DNA from: CAUPWF01 sp036656615
GTDB taxonomy: Bacteria > Bacillota > Clostridia > Lachnospirales > Lachnospiraceae
Reading direction: 5' to 3'
DNA length: 64,000 nucleotides
Assembly (NCBI GenBank): GCA_036656615.1
Contig: JAVXHY010000001.1
Coordinates: forward strand, 62,001-126,000
In this document: positions 9,066 to 18,789 of the stretch, in pieces
Layout: every line of letters starts with the position of its first letter
Position numbering within the stretch: position 1 is the stretch's first letter
Notes under the pieces: model-generated
Database searches by the model: none
What the model saw: only the letters and a program-made list of their open reading frames with translations
What the model was told of the DNA's origin: nothing
Translations under genes and position numbers: made by a program

Positions 9066-9965
9066 TTAACGAAATAGCAAATTGACCAGTCCAATCACAA
9101 ACCCAATTAAAGCACCCAGATTCACGATTGCATTTAATTCTTTCTTCATAACCGACAAGGTTAATGTTTCCACTTCTTTTACATCCATCTGACATATCTT
9201 TTCTTCTACAATCTTGGAAATATCTATCTTGTCTATTAAATCTCCTGCCTTGCTCCTCACAAAACTTTCGTATATATTCTTTACCAGTTCATATAACTGA
9301 CTTTGATTTGAATCTGTAAATTCTGCCAGCAATGGAAATATAGGACGTTCCTCTAGGTTATGGATTTCTTCAAATACAATTGGCTGAATCTTTTCCACAC
9401 CATGTGCTCTAATATAATCATCCATTTGTTCTCCCATAGGGTCCATCATGCTTTGAATCAAATCGTCACTGACCATCATGCGAAGAAAGGATTTCTGTAT
9501 CTTGTCCCTGACTGCTTTACCACCTTCTTCAACTATCATGTCCCCTACTCCAACTTCTAAGAGCTTATCCACGATTAATTGAGTCAGACTTTCTTCTAAC
9601 CGTTGATTTAGTTGTTCTGTTTTACATACGCCCATATGAAGTTCAAGTATTTGGGCCAATGTTGTATGCGTATCATGTTCTAAATCTCCCAACACATGTA
9701 AAATCACAGACGAAGTCATATCTTCCGTCAAAAGTGTCCCTTCAATATCTTCTTTCGTCAGCAAGGTATGCCCTACCACTGTACCTAACGCTTTGGCCAG
9801 CCGTTCTTTTCCCTTTGGTATCATACCAGGAGTAAATGGTAATGTGAACCTCCCTATTTTCACAGGGTAAAGTGGTCGAAACAGCATTTTTACCGCAATA
9901 TAATTGGTGCAATATCCAATCACTGCACCAATTAACGGACCCGCTATCCAATTTAGTTCATTCAT
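9066..9965 (-). CDS. DUF445 family membrane protein
   Basis: 299 residues from the ATG at 9965, preceded by GAGGTG with 7 bases of spacing; the GTG at 9974 overlaps that ribosome site and is rejected. The N terminus (WIAGPLIGAVIGYCTNYIAVKMLFRP) and the PFTPGMIPKGK motif near residue 45 are typical of DUF445 (YheB-like) proteins. Hydrophobic segments lie at about 5-25 and 278-299, with a long soluble helical middle. In Bacillus, YheB-type proteins are linked to the cell or spore envelope, but no molecular function is established. It is a single-gene unit. Confidence 0.8.
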   Translation of the reverse strand: MNELNWIAGPLIGAVIGYCTNYIAVKMLFRPLYPVKIGRFTLPFTPGMIPKGKERLAKALGTVVGHTLLTKEDIEGTLLTEDMTSSVILHVLGDLEHDTHTTLAQILELHMGVCKTEQLNQRLEESLTQLIVDKLLEVGVGDMIVEEGGKAVRDKIQKSFLRMMVSDDLIQSMMDPMGEQMDDYIRAHGVEKIQPIVFEEIHNLEERPIFPLLAEFTDSNQSQLYELVKNIYESFVRSKAGDLIDKIDISKIVEEKICQMDVKEVETLTLSVMKKELNAIVNLGALIGFVIGLVNLLFR

Positions 9966-9998
9966 CCTAATCACCTCATTCTATTTTTCAAAGAAAGA

Positions 9999-11123
9999 TT
10001 AGAAAGATGGTATCTCAATGGTTTTGTTTCTCACCAAATTAAATGCATCATCCATTTTCTTTATGGTGTCATCCGAAAGCTGCTGTCTGCCCCGCTTCTT
10101 GGCATAGCCGGTAGCATAAGTATCTGCTTTCAGTAATACGTTTTGACCCTTAAAGGTTCCATTCATTACGTTGGTTAACTGTTTGGCCGTGTTCACATCT
10201 GCCACCTTTAACGCTGAAGTCAGCACGATATTTCTATCCGGTAAAGCACCACTATCATATTGATCTGCATCACTTCCGATTACTTTCACATTTGGCTTGT
10301 CTACGGCCTCTTTCACTGCTGTAAACACTCCTTGCCCTGCCACGCCAGCCGCAGCAAAGATAACATCTACATCTTTCTTTATCAATTCATTTCCTATGAT
10401 TTTCCCTTTTTCTATATCTGCATTATCCCCAATATAATTACCTCCCACATTTTGCTGTGCAGCATCTTTTCCTGCATAATCTGAAAGTTCTATTATTTCC
10501 ACTTTTGTCTGGTAGTGCTTATTGGCATAATCTACACCTGCTGAAAATCCTGTTTGATAATTCCTGTTAGAAGAATCTGGTACTCCATTGACCACTGCTA
10601 CTTTTGCTTTTTTTGATTCTAAGGCCGCTGCCATCCCTGCACAAAAACCACTTTCCTGTTCCGCATACTTCATAGCATAGACATTCTCGTAGCTTTTTAC
10701 AGCTCCAGCACTATCTGTTGGATATGCATCTACAAGTATAAAGCAGGTTTTGGAGTGTTCCAAAGCGATCTTACCGATTCCTTTACACTGTGATCCGCTG
10801 CCTATTAATACATCAAAGTCTCCTGCAGCTTCACCGATTGTCTTCATCATATCTTCTGGCTTATCCGTTTCTGATACCACATTCACAACAGACGATTCTG
10901 GATGGGCCTGTATGAATTTCTCAATGCCCTGATAAATATTTTGGTTCATACTTCCATCCACGGTCCTTAACGGGCCTGTAACAAATGCAATCTTCAGTGG
11001 TTTTGTATCCGAAGTATTCTCTGTTTTTGTATCTTTATTATTGGAATCCTTTTTACCGCACCCGGCAAAAAGGGTGGCAACCATTAACAGGCAGATTACT
11101 ATACACATCCATTTCTTTTTCAT
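9999..11123 (-). CDS. BMP family (PnrA-like) substrate-binding lipoprotein
   Basis: 374 residues from the ATG at 11123, with AGGGTGGTGG 8 bases upstream; the in-frame GTG at 11138 is less likely. A lipoprotein signal ends in the lipobox LFAGC near residue 21, followed by a Lys/Asp/Asn-rich linker. The mature part follows the basic membrane protein fold (KIAFVTGPLRTVDGSMNQNIYQG; GAAGVAGQGVF-like hinge region). Family members bind purine nucleosides or related ligands for ABC importers. No permease or ATPase gene is adjacent. It lies 30 bp after carB on the same strand, so it may be co-transcribed with it; that would be a nucleotide-metabolism theme, by inference. Confidence 0.8.
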   Translation of the reverse strand: MKKKWMCIVICLLMVATLFAGCGKKDSNNKDTKTENTSDTKPLKIAFVTGPLRTVDGSMNQNIYQGIEKFIQAHPESSVVNVVSETDKPEDMMKTIGEAAGDFDVLIGSGSQCKGIGKIALEHSKTCFILVDAYPTDSAGAVKSYENVYAMKYAEQESGFCAGMAAALESKKAKVAVVNGVPDSSNRNYQTGFSAGVDYANKHYQTKVEIIELSDYAGKDAAQQNVGGNYIGDNADIEKGKIIGNELIKKDVDVIFAAAGVAGQGVFTAVKEAVDKPNVKVIGSDADQYDSGALPDRNIVLTSALKVADVNTAKQLTNVMNGTFKGQNVLLKADTYATGYAKKRGRQQLSDDTIKKMDDAFNLVRNKTIEIPSF

Positions 11124-11153
11124 GTTATTCACCACCACCCTTAAATTATCTGT

Positions 11154-14100
11154 CTATATCTGCACTTCTTTTATACGTTTGTGTAATTCTTGCAGCGAAT
11201 GTACTTTTACTTGTTCTTGATTTTTAACGGTCCATATTCCTTTCGCTGCTGCTTTGGCTGCTGCCATAGTGGTAATATAACATACCTTGACTTTAATGGA
11301 AGCTTTTCTCACATAGCTATCGTCATGAACGCTTTCGCTGCCTACCGGAGTATTTATGACCAGCTGTACCTCTTTATTGGTAATCACGTCATAAACATTG
11401 GGTCTTCCTTCAAACATTTTATTTACTTTCCTTGCTTCGTAACCGGCATCCACTATGGTCTGATAAGTATTGCCTGTTGCCATAATTTTAAACCCTGACG
11501 CAACCAAATCTTTCACCACTTCCACTACCTCTGCCTTGTCCGTGCTATTAACACTGATCAATGCAGTCCCTTCTAATGGAAGTACTGTCTGTGTAGCTTC
11601 CTGGGCTTTATAAAATGCCTCTCCAAAGGTATCTGCCAATCCCAGAACTTCTCCTGTAGAACGCATTTCCGGTCCTAATAATGGATCTACCTCTGGGAAC
11701 ATATTAAATGGGAATACTGCTTCCTTCACTCCAAAATAAGGGATTTCCTTTTCCTTTAATGTTGGAATCGGAGATGGTCTTCCTGTTAACTGTGATGTAA
11801 TAATATCCGTTGCAAGAGGCACCATCTCAATATTACATACTTTCGATACCAATGGCACCGTTCTTGAAGCTCTAGGGTTTGCTTCCAATACATATACGGT
11901 ATCATTTTCTATTGCATACTGCATATTCATCAATCCTGTTACATGCATTTCTTCCGCTATCTTCTTCGTGTATTTCTTGATGATCTTTAAATTGTCTTCG
12001 GATATATTAAGAGATGGAATAATACATGCCGAATCACCTGAATGCACACCAGCTAATTCAATATGCTCCATCACCGCCGGTACAAAGGCATGGGTTCCGT
12101 CACTCACTGCATCTGCTTCCACTTCTAAGGCATGCTTTAAGAACCGATCTATAAGAATCGGTCTGTCTGGAGTCACTCCTACGGCTGCTTTCATATACTC
12201 TTCTAAGCTGGCTCTTTCATGAACCACTTCCATTCCACGGCCTCCAAGCACATAGGAAGGGCGCACCATAACCGGATAACCAATATCTTCTGCAATGGCT
12301 ACTGCTTCCTCAACATTCACCGCCATGCCTGCCTCTGGCATTGGTATTTCCAATTTATCCATCATCGCACGGAAGAGATCTCTGTCCTCTGCCAAGTCTA
12401 TAATAGCTGGGGAAGTTCCTAAGATCCTGACCCCATTTTTCTCTAACTGTGCCGCAAGATTCAATGGTGTCTGCCCACCAAACTGCGCAATCACACCAAC
12501 CGGCTGCTCTTTTTTATAAATGCTAAGTACGTCCTCTAGGGTCAATGGTTCAAAGTATAATTTATCGGATGTATCATAGTCTGTAGATACGGTTTCCGGA
12601 TTACAGTTGATAATAATCGTTTCAAATCCAAGCTTACGAAGTGCTAATGACGCATGAACACTGCAATAATCGAACTCTATTCCCTGTCCAATACGATTGG
12701 GTCCACCACCTAGTATAATGATTTTCTCTCTATCTGTATTGATTTTGCTTTGGTCGGTTCCATTATAGGTAGAATAATAATATGCATTATCTTTCGTTCC
12801 ACTAACATGTACCGTTTCCCATACCTCTTCTACACCAAGTGCAATCCTTGCCTCTCGTACATCTTTTTGAGGAATCTCTAGAATTTCGCTTAAATATTTG
12901 TCAGAAAATCCATCTTTCTTTGCCTGGGTCAATTTCTCTTCACAGGGAATTTGGCCTTTAAAGCTTAGCAATGCTTCCTCTTCTTCTACTAATTCTTTCA
13001 TCTGTTCAATAAAATAGTGTTTGATCTTTGTCAGTTCATATAATTCTTCTACCGTTGCACCTTTACGAAGCGCTTCGTACATAATAAATTGACGTTCACT
13101 GGTAGGGATATGAAGCTTCTTTAGAAGTTCTTCCTTACTTTGCTGTGAGAAGTCTTTTGCAAAGCCCAGTCCATATCTCCCATTTTCCAAGCTCCGAATT
13201 GCTTTTTGGAAGGCTTCTTTATATGTCTTCCCAATACTCATCACTTCTCCAACTGCTCGCATTTGGGTCCCAAGCTTGTCTTCTACTCCCTTAAATTTCT
13301 CGAATGCCCATCTCGCAAATTTGATTACAATATAGTCTCCATCTGGAACATATTTATCTAAAGTTCCATATTTACCACATGGGATCTCGTCTAAAGTAAG
13401 TCCCGCTGCAAGCATCGCGGATATCAAAGCAATTGGAAAGCCTGTGGCTTTAGATGCCAGTGCAGAAGAACGGGAAGTACGTGGATTTATTTCTATTACC
13501 AGAATACGATCCGTTACTGGGTCATGAGCAAACTGTACATTGGTTCCACCAATTACTTCCACCGATTCCACTATTTTATATGCCTGTTCCTGCAATCGAT
13601 CCTGGACACTTTTAGGTACGGTTAACATAGGCGCAGAGCAGAAGGAATCTCCGGTATGAACACCAAGGGGATCAATATTCTCAATAAAACAAACTGAAAT
13701 CATCTTATTTTTGGAATCTCGAACTACCTCAACTTCCAATTCTTCCCAGCCAAGAATGGATTCCTCTACTAATACCTGTCCCACCATACTAGCCTGCAGA
13801 CCTCTGGCACATACAATTTTCAATTCTTCCACATTATAAACAAGACCGCCGCCTGCTCCCCCCATAGTATAAGCAGGTCGAAGCACTACCGGGTATCCTA
13901 ATTGCTCTGCTATCTGAAGTGCTTCTTCTACCGAATATGCGACTTCACTTCTTGCCATTTCAATTCCTAATTTATCCATGGCTTTTTTAAATTCCACTCG
14001 ATCTTCTCCTCGTTCAATTGCGTCGATTTGAACACCGATTACTTTAACATTATATTTCTTTAAGACACCAGCTTTTTCCAATTGTGAGCAAAGATTTAGA

Positions 14101-14384
14101 CCTGATTGTCCCCCTAGATTTGGAAGGATTGCATCCGGTCTTTCCTTGTCAATAATCTGTTCTAACCTTGTCACATTTAAAGGCTCAATATAAGTCGCAT
14201 CTGCCGTACCAGGATCTGTCATAATCGTAGCTGGATTGGAATTGACTAAGATAATCTTATATCCCAATTTACGTAATGCCTTACATGCCTGAGTACCCGA
14301 ATAATCAAATTCACACGCTTGTCCAATGATAATAGGTCCTGAACCTATAATTAATATTTTATGTATATCTTCTCTTTTACTCAT
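11154..14384 (-). CDS. carB: Carbamoyl-phosphate synthase large subunit
   Basis: 1,076 residues, full length for CarB. The start chosen is the ATG at 14384 (MSKREDIHKILIIGSGP) with GGAGGAT 8 bases upstream; the longer frame to 14438 lacks a site. The N-terminal half has the GQACEFDYSGTQACKAL and GGQSGLNL motifs. The second ATP-grasp half repeats them (GGGPNRIGQGIEFDYCSVHA, GGQTPLNLA). A C-terminal MGS-like allosteric domain follows (about 940-1076, ATGNTYQTIVDAG). The enzyme makes carbamoyl phosphate from bicarbonate, ammonia from CarA, and two ATP for arginine and pyrimidine synthesis. Its usual partner carA is not adjacent, which is unusual. Confidence 0.95.
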   Translation of the reverse strand: MSKREDIHKILIIGSGPIIIGQACEFDYSGTQACKALRKLGYKIILVNSNPATIMTDPGTADATYIEPLNVTRLEQIIDKERPDAILPNLGGQSGLNLCSQLEKAGVLKKYNVKVIGVQIDAIERGEDRVEFKKAMDKLGIEMARSEVAYSVEEALQIAEQLGYPVVLRPAYTMGGAGGGLVYNVEELKIVCARGLQASMVGQVLVEESILGWEELEVEVVRDSKNKMISVCFIENIDPLGVHTGDSFCSAPMLTVPKSVQDRLQEQAYKIVESVEVIGGTNVQFAHDPVTDRILVIEINPRTSRSSALASKATGFPIALISAMLAAGLTLDEIPCGKYGTLDKYVPDGDYIVIKFARWAFEKFKGVEDKLGTQMRAVGEVMSIGKTYKEAFQKAIRSLENGRYGLGFAKDFSQQSKEELLKKLHIPTSERQFIMYEALRKGATVEELYELTKIKHYFIEQMKELVEEEEALLSFKGQIPCEEKLTQAKKDGFSDKYLSEILEIPQKDVREARIALGVEEVWETVHVSGTKDNAYYYSTYNGTDQSKINTDREKIIILGGGPNRIGQGIEFDYCSVHASLALRKLGFETIIINCNPETVSTDYDTSDKLYFEPLTLEDVLSIYKKEQPVGVIAQFGGQTPLNLAAQLEKNGVRILGTSPAIIDLAEDRDLFRAMMDKLEIPMPEAGMAVNVEEAVAIAEDIGYPVMVRPSYVLGGRGMEVVHERASLEEYMKAAVGVTPDRPILIDRFLKHALEVEADAVSDGTHAFVPAVMEHIELAGVHSGDSACIIPSLNISEDNLKIIKKYTKKIAEEMHVTGLMNMQYAIENDTVYVLEANPRASRTVPLVSKVCNIEMVPLATDIITSQLTGRPSPIPTLKEKEIPYFGVKEAVFPFNMFPEVDPLLGPEMRSTGEVLGLADTFGEAFYKAQEATQTVLPLEGTALISVNSTDKAEVVEVVKDLVASGFKIMATGNTYQTIVDAGYEARKVNKMFEGRPNVYDVITNKEVQLVINTPVGSESVHDDSYVRKASIKVKVCYITTMAAAKAAAKGIWTVKNQEQVKVHSLQELHKRIKEVQI

Positions 14385-14459
14385 TTCTATCCTCCATGTT
14401 TTATGTTTGCTTATACTTGCAGCTTTTATCTTCGACATGTTCTTACACTATATCGACTC

Positions 14460-14488
14460 ATTATAACAAAAAAACTCACTTTATGGAA
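14460..14488 (-). promoter_or_regulatory. Probable carB promoter
   Basis: A perfect TATAAT (14465-14460, minus strand) stands 17 bases after TTCCAT (14488-14483), a weak -35. The leader to the carB ATG is about 70 nt. Confidence 0.45.
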
Positions 14489-14543
14489 TACTCAATAGTT
14501 ATTAATGATAAAATGAATGATTTTTTTATCATCTACATCAGAA

Positions 14544-14582
14544 AGGACAAGGTACACGAAATAAAAAACGCGTCCTTGTCCT
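14544..14582 (-). terminator. Long hairpin after the SDR gene
   Basis: Arms 14544-14552 and 14574-14582 pair perfectly (AGGACAAGG/CCTTGTCCT) and continue with a 5-bp inner helix after one bulged base. The loop is T-rich on the minus strand, but no T-run follows the stem. Placed 18 bases past the SDR stop, it probably ends that transcript. Confidence 0.5.
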
Positions 14583-14600
14583 CTTTGTATCTTCATATTT

Positions 14601-15344
14601 CTAGGTCATTGTTGCCCCATCTACAGATAAAACAGTTCCTGTTACATAACTTGCCATGTCACTTGCAAGGAATAAGAATGCATTTGCCACATCCTCTGGT
14701 TCACCAACTCTGTGAAGCGGTATACTTGCAATAAGTGGCTGAATCATCTCATCTGGTAATGCAGCAATCATATCCGTACGTATAACGCCCGGTGCAACTG
14801 CATTGACTCTGATATTATCCTTACCAAGCTCTCTTGCCAGTGATTTGGTCATTCCGTTTACTGCGAATTTAGATGCTGGATATCCACAACCTGCTGTTTG
14901 TCCATATAAGCTTACCATAGAGCTGGTATTCAGAATTACTCCGCCACCTTGTTCTTTCATAATTGTTGCAGCTACTTTAGCACAATTGAAAACAGAAACA
15001 ACATTCAAATCCATAATACGTTGAAATTCTTTTGCTTCATACTCATATAATTTGTCTCTTGCTGATATTCCGGCATTATTTACCAAGATATCTACACGGC
15101 CTAATGCAGCTTTTACCTGTGCAAAGGCTTCCTCTACGGATGCAATATCTGAAAGATTTGGATGTAGTCCCATTAATTCACTTTCTGGATATTCTTCCTT
15201 TAATAGGTTCATTGCTTTGTCTACCGTCTCTTGACGTGATCCACACAAAACAACCTTTGCACCATTGTCCAGATATTTTCTGACTATGGCAAGACCAATT
15301 CCTCTTGTACCACCTGTAATGATGGCTACTTTGTTTTTTAACAT
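14601..15344 (-). CDS. SDR oxidoreductase, BaiA/FabG-like
   Basis: 247 residues, a complete classical short-chain dehydrogenase. Nucleotide-binding GGTRGIG lies at residues 11-17, NNAG near 90, the catalytic Ser in NTSSM near 141 and YPASK near 155. The C-terminal SVDGA is also typical. Recalled similarity to BaiA bile-acid 3-alpha-hydroxysteroid dehydrogenases is notable (DNGAKV, GYPASK, VAPGV-x-x-TDM), but FabG 3-oxoacyl-ACP reductases share much of this, so the substrate is open. An extended -10 promoter and AAGGGGG precede it. It stands alone, without fab or bai neighbours, which weakens both specific assignments. Confidence 0.8.
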   Translation of the reverse strand: MLKNKVAIITGGTRGIGLAIVRKYLDNGAKVVLCGSRQETVDKAMNLLKEEYPESELMGLHPNLSDIASVEEAFAQVKAALGRVDILVNNAGISARDKLYEYEAKEFQRIMDLNVVSVFNCAKVAATIMKEQGGGVILNTSSMVSLYGQTAGCGYPASKFAVNGMTKSLARELGKDNIRVNAVAPGVIRTDMIAALPDEMIQPLIASIPLHRVGEPEDVANAFLFLASDMASYVTGTVLSVDGATMT

Positions 15345-15375
15345 GTTTTATCCCCCTTTTTTGTTTATGTTCAAC

Positions 15376-15381
15376 ATTATA
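15376..15381 (-). promoter_or_regulatory. Extended -10 element of the SDR gene
   Basis: TGATATAAT on the minus strand (TG-N-TATAAT), about 30 bases upstream of the start codon; no good -35 is visible. Confidence 0.45.
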
Positions 15382-15421
15382 TCAAATAATAGCAGATTTT
15401 TATATGTTTTTTTAAATATTT

Positions 15422-16276
15422 TTATTTTTTTACTTCATTATACAAAGTGAATCCCAAAATCAAAATTCCTCCTAAGACTTGCAGTCCACTAATTGCCTCT
15501 CCCAATATCAAGACGGAGACAATAATGGCCACCAGTGGGTCGATGTAACTAAGTATAGCTAATTCTTGCCCCCGAAGTTCCTTCACCGACGAAAAATAGA
15601 GACAGTACATCATTCCAGTATGAATCACACCTACTACCAGCAGATTCCCTGCACCTCTATATCCGATGCCGTCCAAATGGATTCCTGTAGTCACTGCCAC
15701 ATAAGGCAGCAGCACGATGATTGCCGCAATAAATTGTATCAGCGTCCTGTCAATTCCTGTGATGTGTTTGATGAATTTATTTAAAATAATAACAGCTGCA
15801 TAAAAAGCGGCTGCACTTAGACCGAAGAGAATTCCAATCAAATGGCTGCGGTTAAAACCAAATCCACCTATCCCAATAACTAATATCAAGCCAAACGTGG
15901 ACATAACAAAACATAACACCTGTTTTCCTGTTAGATGTTCTCGGAATAACAAGGGGCACAAAATCATTACAATAACGGGTGCAAAATAATAGCTTAGGGT
16001 AGCAACTGAAAGTGTGGTGTAACGATATGCCTGAAAGAGTAATATCCAATTCATTCCAATTGCCACACCCGACAAGAATAATAGAAAAAGGTCTTTCTTT
16101 ATTTGAAAGAAATCAAGCTTTTCTTTACTTATAAACTTGTACAACAGAATTGCCAAGCTTCCTATAACCGCCCTATAAAGAGCAACTTCCGCTGATGACA
16201 GCGGAATATATTTTATAAACAATCCAATGGTGCCAAAGGTTGCCATTGATATAATCAGTTTCCATTTTGCTTTCAT
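15422..16276 (-). CDS. EamA/DMT-family transporter
   Basis: 284 residues from the ATG at 16276, where the membrane protein begins (MKAKWKLIISMATFGTIGLF). About ten hydrophobic helices fall in two similar halves, as in RhaT/EamA drug/metabolite transporters that export small metabolites. Motifs such as SAEVALYRAVIG and AILSYIDPLVAIIVSVLILGE fit the family. The ribosome site (AAAGAGTG) is weak. The ligand cannot be inferred. It is divergent from the patatin gene, sharing an 82-bp intergenic region. Confidence 0.82.
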   Translation of the reverse strand: MKAKWKLIISMATFGTIGLFIKYIPLSSAEVALYRAVIGSLAILLYKFISKEKLDFFQIKKDLFLLFLSGVAIGMNWILLFQAYRYTTLSVATLSYYFAPVIVMILCPLLFREHLTGKQVLCFVMSTFGLILVIGIGGFGFNRSHLIGILFGLSAAAFYAAVIILNKFIKHITGIDRTLIQFIAAIIVLLPYVAVTTGIHLDGIGYRGAGNLLVVGVIHTGMMYCLYFSSVKELRGQELAILSYIDPLVAIIVSVLILGEAISGLQVLGGILILGFTLYNEVKK

Positions 16277-16358
16277 AGTTGTCACTCTTTCCAAACATTT
16301 TCCAAATGTAAACATATCATATCATAACTAACATTAAAAATAAATGAAAGAGGTCTAA

Positions 16359-17303
16359 ATGAAAATAATTTTATCCATTTCCGGTGGGGGCATCCGCGGC
16401 CTGATTCCTGCCATTATCCTTAGCGAAATAGAAGAACTGACTGGGAAACCAATGTCTGATTTCTGTGATTTAATTGCCGGTACTTCAACCGGCGGGATTA
16501 TCGCCTGCCTTCTTTCTACTCCTGATTCAAACTGCAAACCAGCCTATAGTGCAAGGGACATTGTCACGCTTTACAAGGAATTTGGAAAGACCGTCTTTGC
16601 CCGAAGCTGGCTGCGTAAGGCGCTGACTCTCGATGGACTAATTGGTACGAAATACCGTCACCAGTCCTTAGAACTGTTACTAAGAAGTTATTTTGGTTCT
16701 GTACGGTTGTCTGAAACTACTACCAATCTACTCCTGCCGGCTTATCAGATTAGTGGTTCCCCTTCTCCGTATTTTTTCAAGACTCCTCATGCCAAAGAAT
16801 CAACAGATTCTTCCAGCAACCCTTATTTATGGGAATGTGCCCGATCCACAAGTGCTGCCAATGGCTACTTCCAGCCCTGTCAACTCGGCGAGCATACCTT
16901 CTTAGATGGAGGCATATTTGCCAATAATCCTGCACTTTGTGCCTATGCACAAGCCAAAAATATGTATGGAGAAGCAGAGCCTTTCGTTATTATTTCCATT
17001 GGTACTGGAGAAGATCTGATTGGATATCAGTATCATCAGATTCAACACTGGGGTATATTACAGTGGGCTCTTCCATTTTTCAGACAGACTTCCATCTCCT
17101 CTGATTCTACTATTAATTATATGCTGCGCAGCCTTACGGCACATGGGGACACATACTACCGCCTCCAAGCCAGCCTCACGCACGAAACACTTAAAATGGA
17201 TGATGTAAGCCCCGAAAATATTCTTCGGCTCCAGCAGGCCGCCCGCATGGTAATTAAAAATAATCGAACTGTTTTACATGAAATTGCAAAGCTAAGCCTC
17301 TAA
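16359..17303 (+). CDS. Patatin-like phospholipase
   Basis: 314 residues. The patatin oxyanion motif GGGIRG is at residues 9-14, the nucleophile elbow GTSTGG at about 43-48 (Ser catalytic), and the DGG with catalytic Asp near residue 187 (FLDGGIFANNPA). These enzymes hydrolyse acyl chains from phospholipids. GAGG precedes the start by 6 bases. It is divergent from the EamA gene, and its stop overlaps the stop of the convergent GGDEF gene by a few bases. There is no cyclase or CD-NTase next to it, so a CBASS (CapV) role is not supported; a lipid turnover role is the default. Confidence 0.85.
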   Translation: MKIILSISGGGIRGLIPAIILSEIEELTGKPMSDFCDLIAGTSTGGIIACLLSTPDSNCKPAYSARDIVTLYKEFGKTVFARSWLRKALTLDGLIGTKYRHQSLELLLRSYFGSVRLSETTTNLLLPAYQISGSPSPYFFKTPHAKESTDSSSNPYLWECARSTSAANGYFQPCQLGEHTFLDGGIFANNPALCAYAQAKNMYGEAEPFVIISIGTGEDLIGYQYHQIQHWGILQWALPFFRQTSISSDSTINYMLRSLTAHGDTYYRLQASLTHETLKMDDVSPENILRLQQAARMVIKNNRTVLHEIAKLSL

Positions 17304-18673
17304 TGTATTTTTTTTACATGGACGCTTGTATGATTATCAATCCCATAAATTGATACCTTATTTTTGCCATGGGACTTTGCATCATAAAGTGAAATATCTG
17401 CATTTCTATAGAGCTCTTCAAAGGTATCTCCATCTCTTGGATACATAGATATGCCGATGCTAACAGTGGTATGGTATTCTCCATTGGGTTGTACACAAAG
17501 ATGTTGTACACTTTGGCTAATACGTCTTGCCACATTACGAATGGTGTCTACCCCATCTATATGATGGACGAATATTGCGAATTCATCGCCACCCATACGT
17601 GCAAATATGTCCTGGGTCCTTAAGACTCCACGAATTGCTTTCACCATCTCCTGTAAGAAAATATCCCCTTGCAAATGCCCGAAATTATCATTGATACACT
17701 TGAATTCATCTACATCTATAATCAAAAATCCATGGATTTGCTTTGCTCTTGAAGATATTAATAACTGTTGAATTAGTTGTTCCGCTGTTCGTCTGTTATA
17801 TACTCCAGTCAAGGGATCTCGTTGTGCCTGTTCAAATAATTCGATTTCCTTTTTCTTTTGCTGATCAATATCCTTGACATAAATAAATCCTTTGATATCA
17901 TTTGAGATAGGATCTTGAAGCAAATGTGTAGCACTGCTTGCCCATGCAGTCTCTCCATTACAATCAACCGTACGGTATTCACAATAGAATTCTGTAATTC
18001 CTTTTTTGTAGCCCTCTAACAAATGATCTCTGGTAGCAATTTTCAAGAAATCTTCCCAATCTTCCCTGTATACTTTGGTTTTACAAAGTTGTGCCATAGA
18101 TTCTGTATACAAGTCCCAATTCCCATAATCCGTAGTATCTTGAATAGACTCCAGACGCACAAATCTGTCCCTGGTAACATTAATCTCATAGACTCTTCTT
18201 GCTTCTGCTAACATTGCAAACCTGAACTTCTTTTCCTGGGAATATCGAAGCTCTGTTTCCATACGCTTACTTACATCTTGTATTGATCCTATGGCACGAA
18301 TGGGGTTGCCTGCTTCATCATAATAATTTGTCATAATAATGTGATTCCACATAGGTACGGATTGAGACTGTGTTTTTACCACCAAGTTAATATTCTTTTC
18401 TCCCCGGTCTAAGCTGTCAAACATATTCTTAAAATCATTTTCATTATCTGCATCCACAATTCCACTTGCACGAATCTCTTGTACAGAATATTCCATTTTC
18501 TTTAATATTCCAAATGGCTGCTTGGAACTTTGAAAAAAATAAATTTTCTTTAAAAGGGTATCGTATAAAAAAACATGAATATTTGTCTGCTCCATGGCAA
18601 CATTTAATATCTCACTTTTATGTGTAGGGGCAGATACGATTGTGCTGTTCTTGTTGTTATTTTTCATTCTCAT
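17300..18673 (-). CDS. PAS-GGDEF diguanylate cyclase
   Basis: 457 residues with no membrane segment. Residues about 25-145 and 150-280 look like PAS-type sensor domains (RAIGSIQDVSKRMETELRYSQ at a PAS C-terminal boundary). A GGDEF domain follows at about 285-447, with RDPLTGVYNRR and an intact active site MGGDEF near 365. It should make cyclic di-GMP from GTP in the cytoplasm in response to an unknown signal. There is no EAL domain. AAAGG lies 7 bases before the ATG. The gene is convergent with the patatin gene and divergent from the YbaK gene. Confidence 0.88.
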   Translation of the reverse strand: MRMKNNNKNSTIVSAPTHKSEILNVAMEQTNIHVFLYDTLLKKIYFFQSSKQPFGILKKMEYSVQEIRASGIVDADNENDFKNMFDSLDRGEKNINLVVKTQSQSVPMWNHIIMTNYYDEAGNPIRAIGSIQDVSKRMETELRYSQEKKFRFAMLAEARRVYEINVTRDRFVRLESIQDTTDYGNWDLYTESMAQLCKTKVYREDWEDFLKIATRDHLLEGYKKGITEFYCEYRTVDCNGETAWASSATHLLQDPISNDIKGFIYVKDIDQQKKKEIELFEQAQRDPLTGVYNRRTAEQLIQQLLISSRAKQIHGFLIIDVDEFKCINDNFGHLQGDIFLQEMVKAIRGVLRTQDIFARMGGDEFAIFVHHIDGVDTIRNVARRISQSVQHLCVQPNGEYHTTVSIGISMYPRDGDTFEELYRNADISLYDAKSHGKNKVSIYGIDNHTSVHVKKIH

Positions 18674-18751
18674 CCCAAGCCTTTCTATTTTTATTCACTT
18701 ATATTATTTATTCATTGTACCAAAATACTATAGTAAAATCAATTCATCTGT

Positions 18752-18757
18752 TATAAT
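18752..18757 (+). promoter_or_regulatory. Extended -10 element of the YbaK-family gene
   Basis: TGTTATAAT (TG-N-TATAAT) 33 bases before the start codon. The -35 region (TATAGT) is poor, as is common with extended -10 promoters. Confidence 0.45.
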
Positions 18758-18789
18758 AGAAACAAACATAGTGAAATGGAGGATTTACC

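Noticed and set aside
16359..17303. CapV effector of a CBASS defence system
   Set aside because: The neighbours are a transporter and a GGDEF protein; no CD-NTase, Cap2 or Cap3 gene is present.
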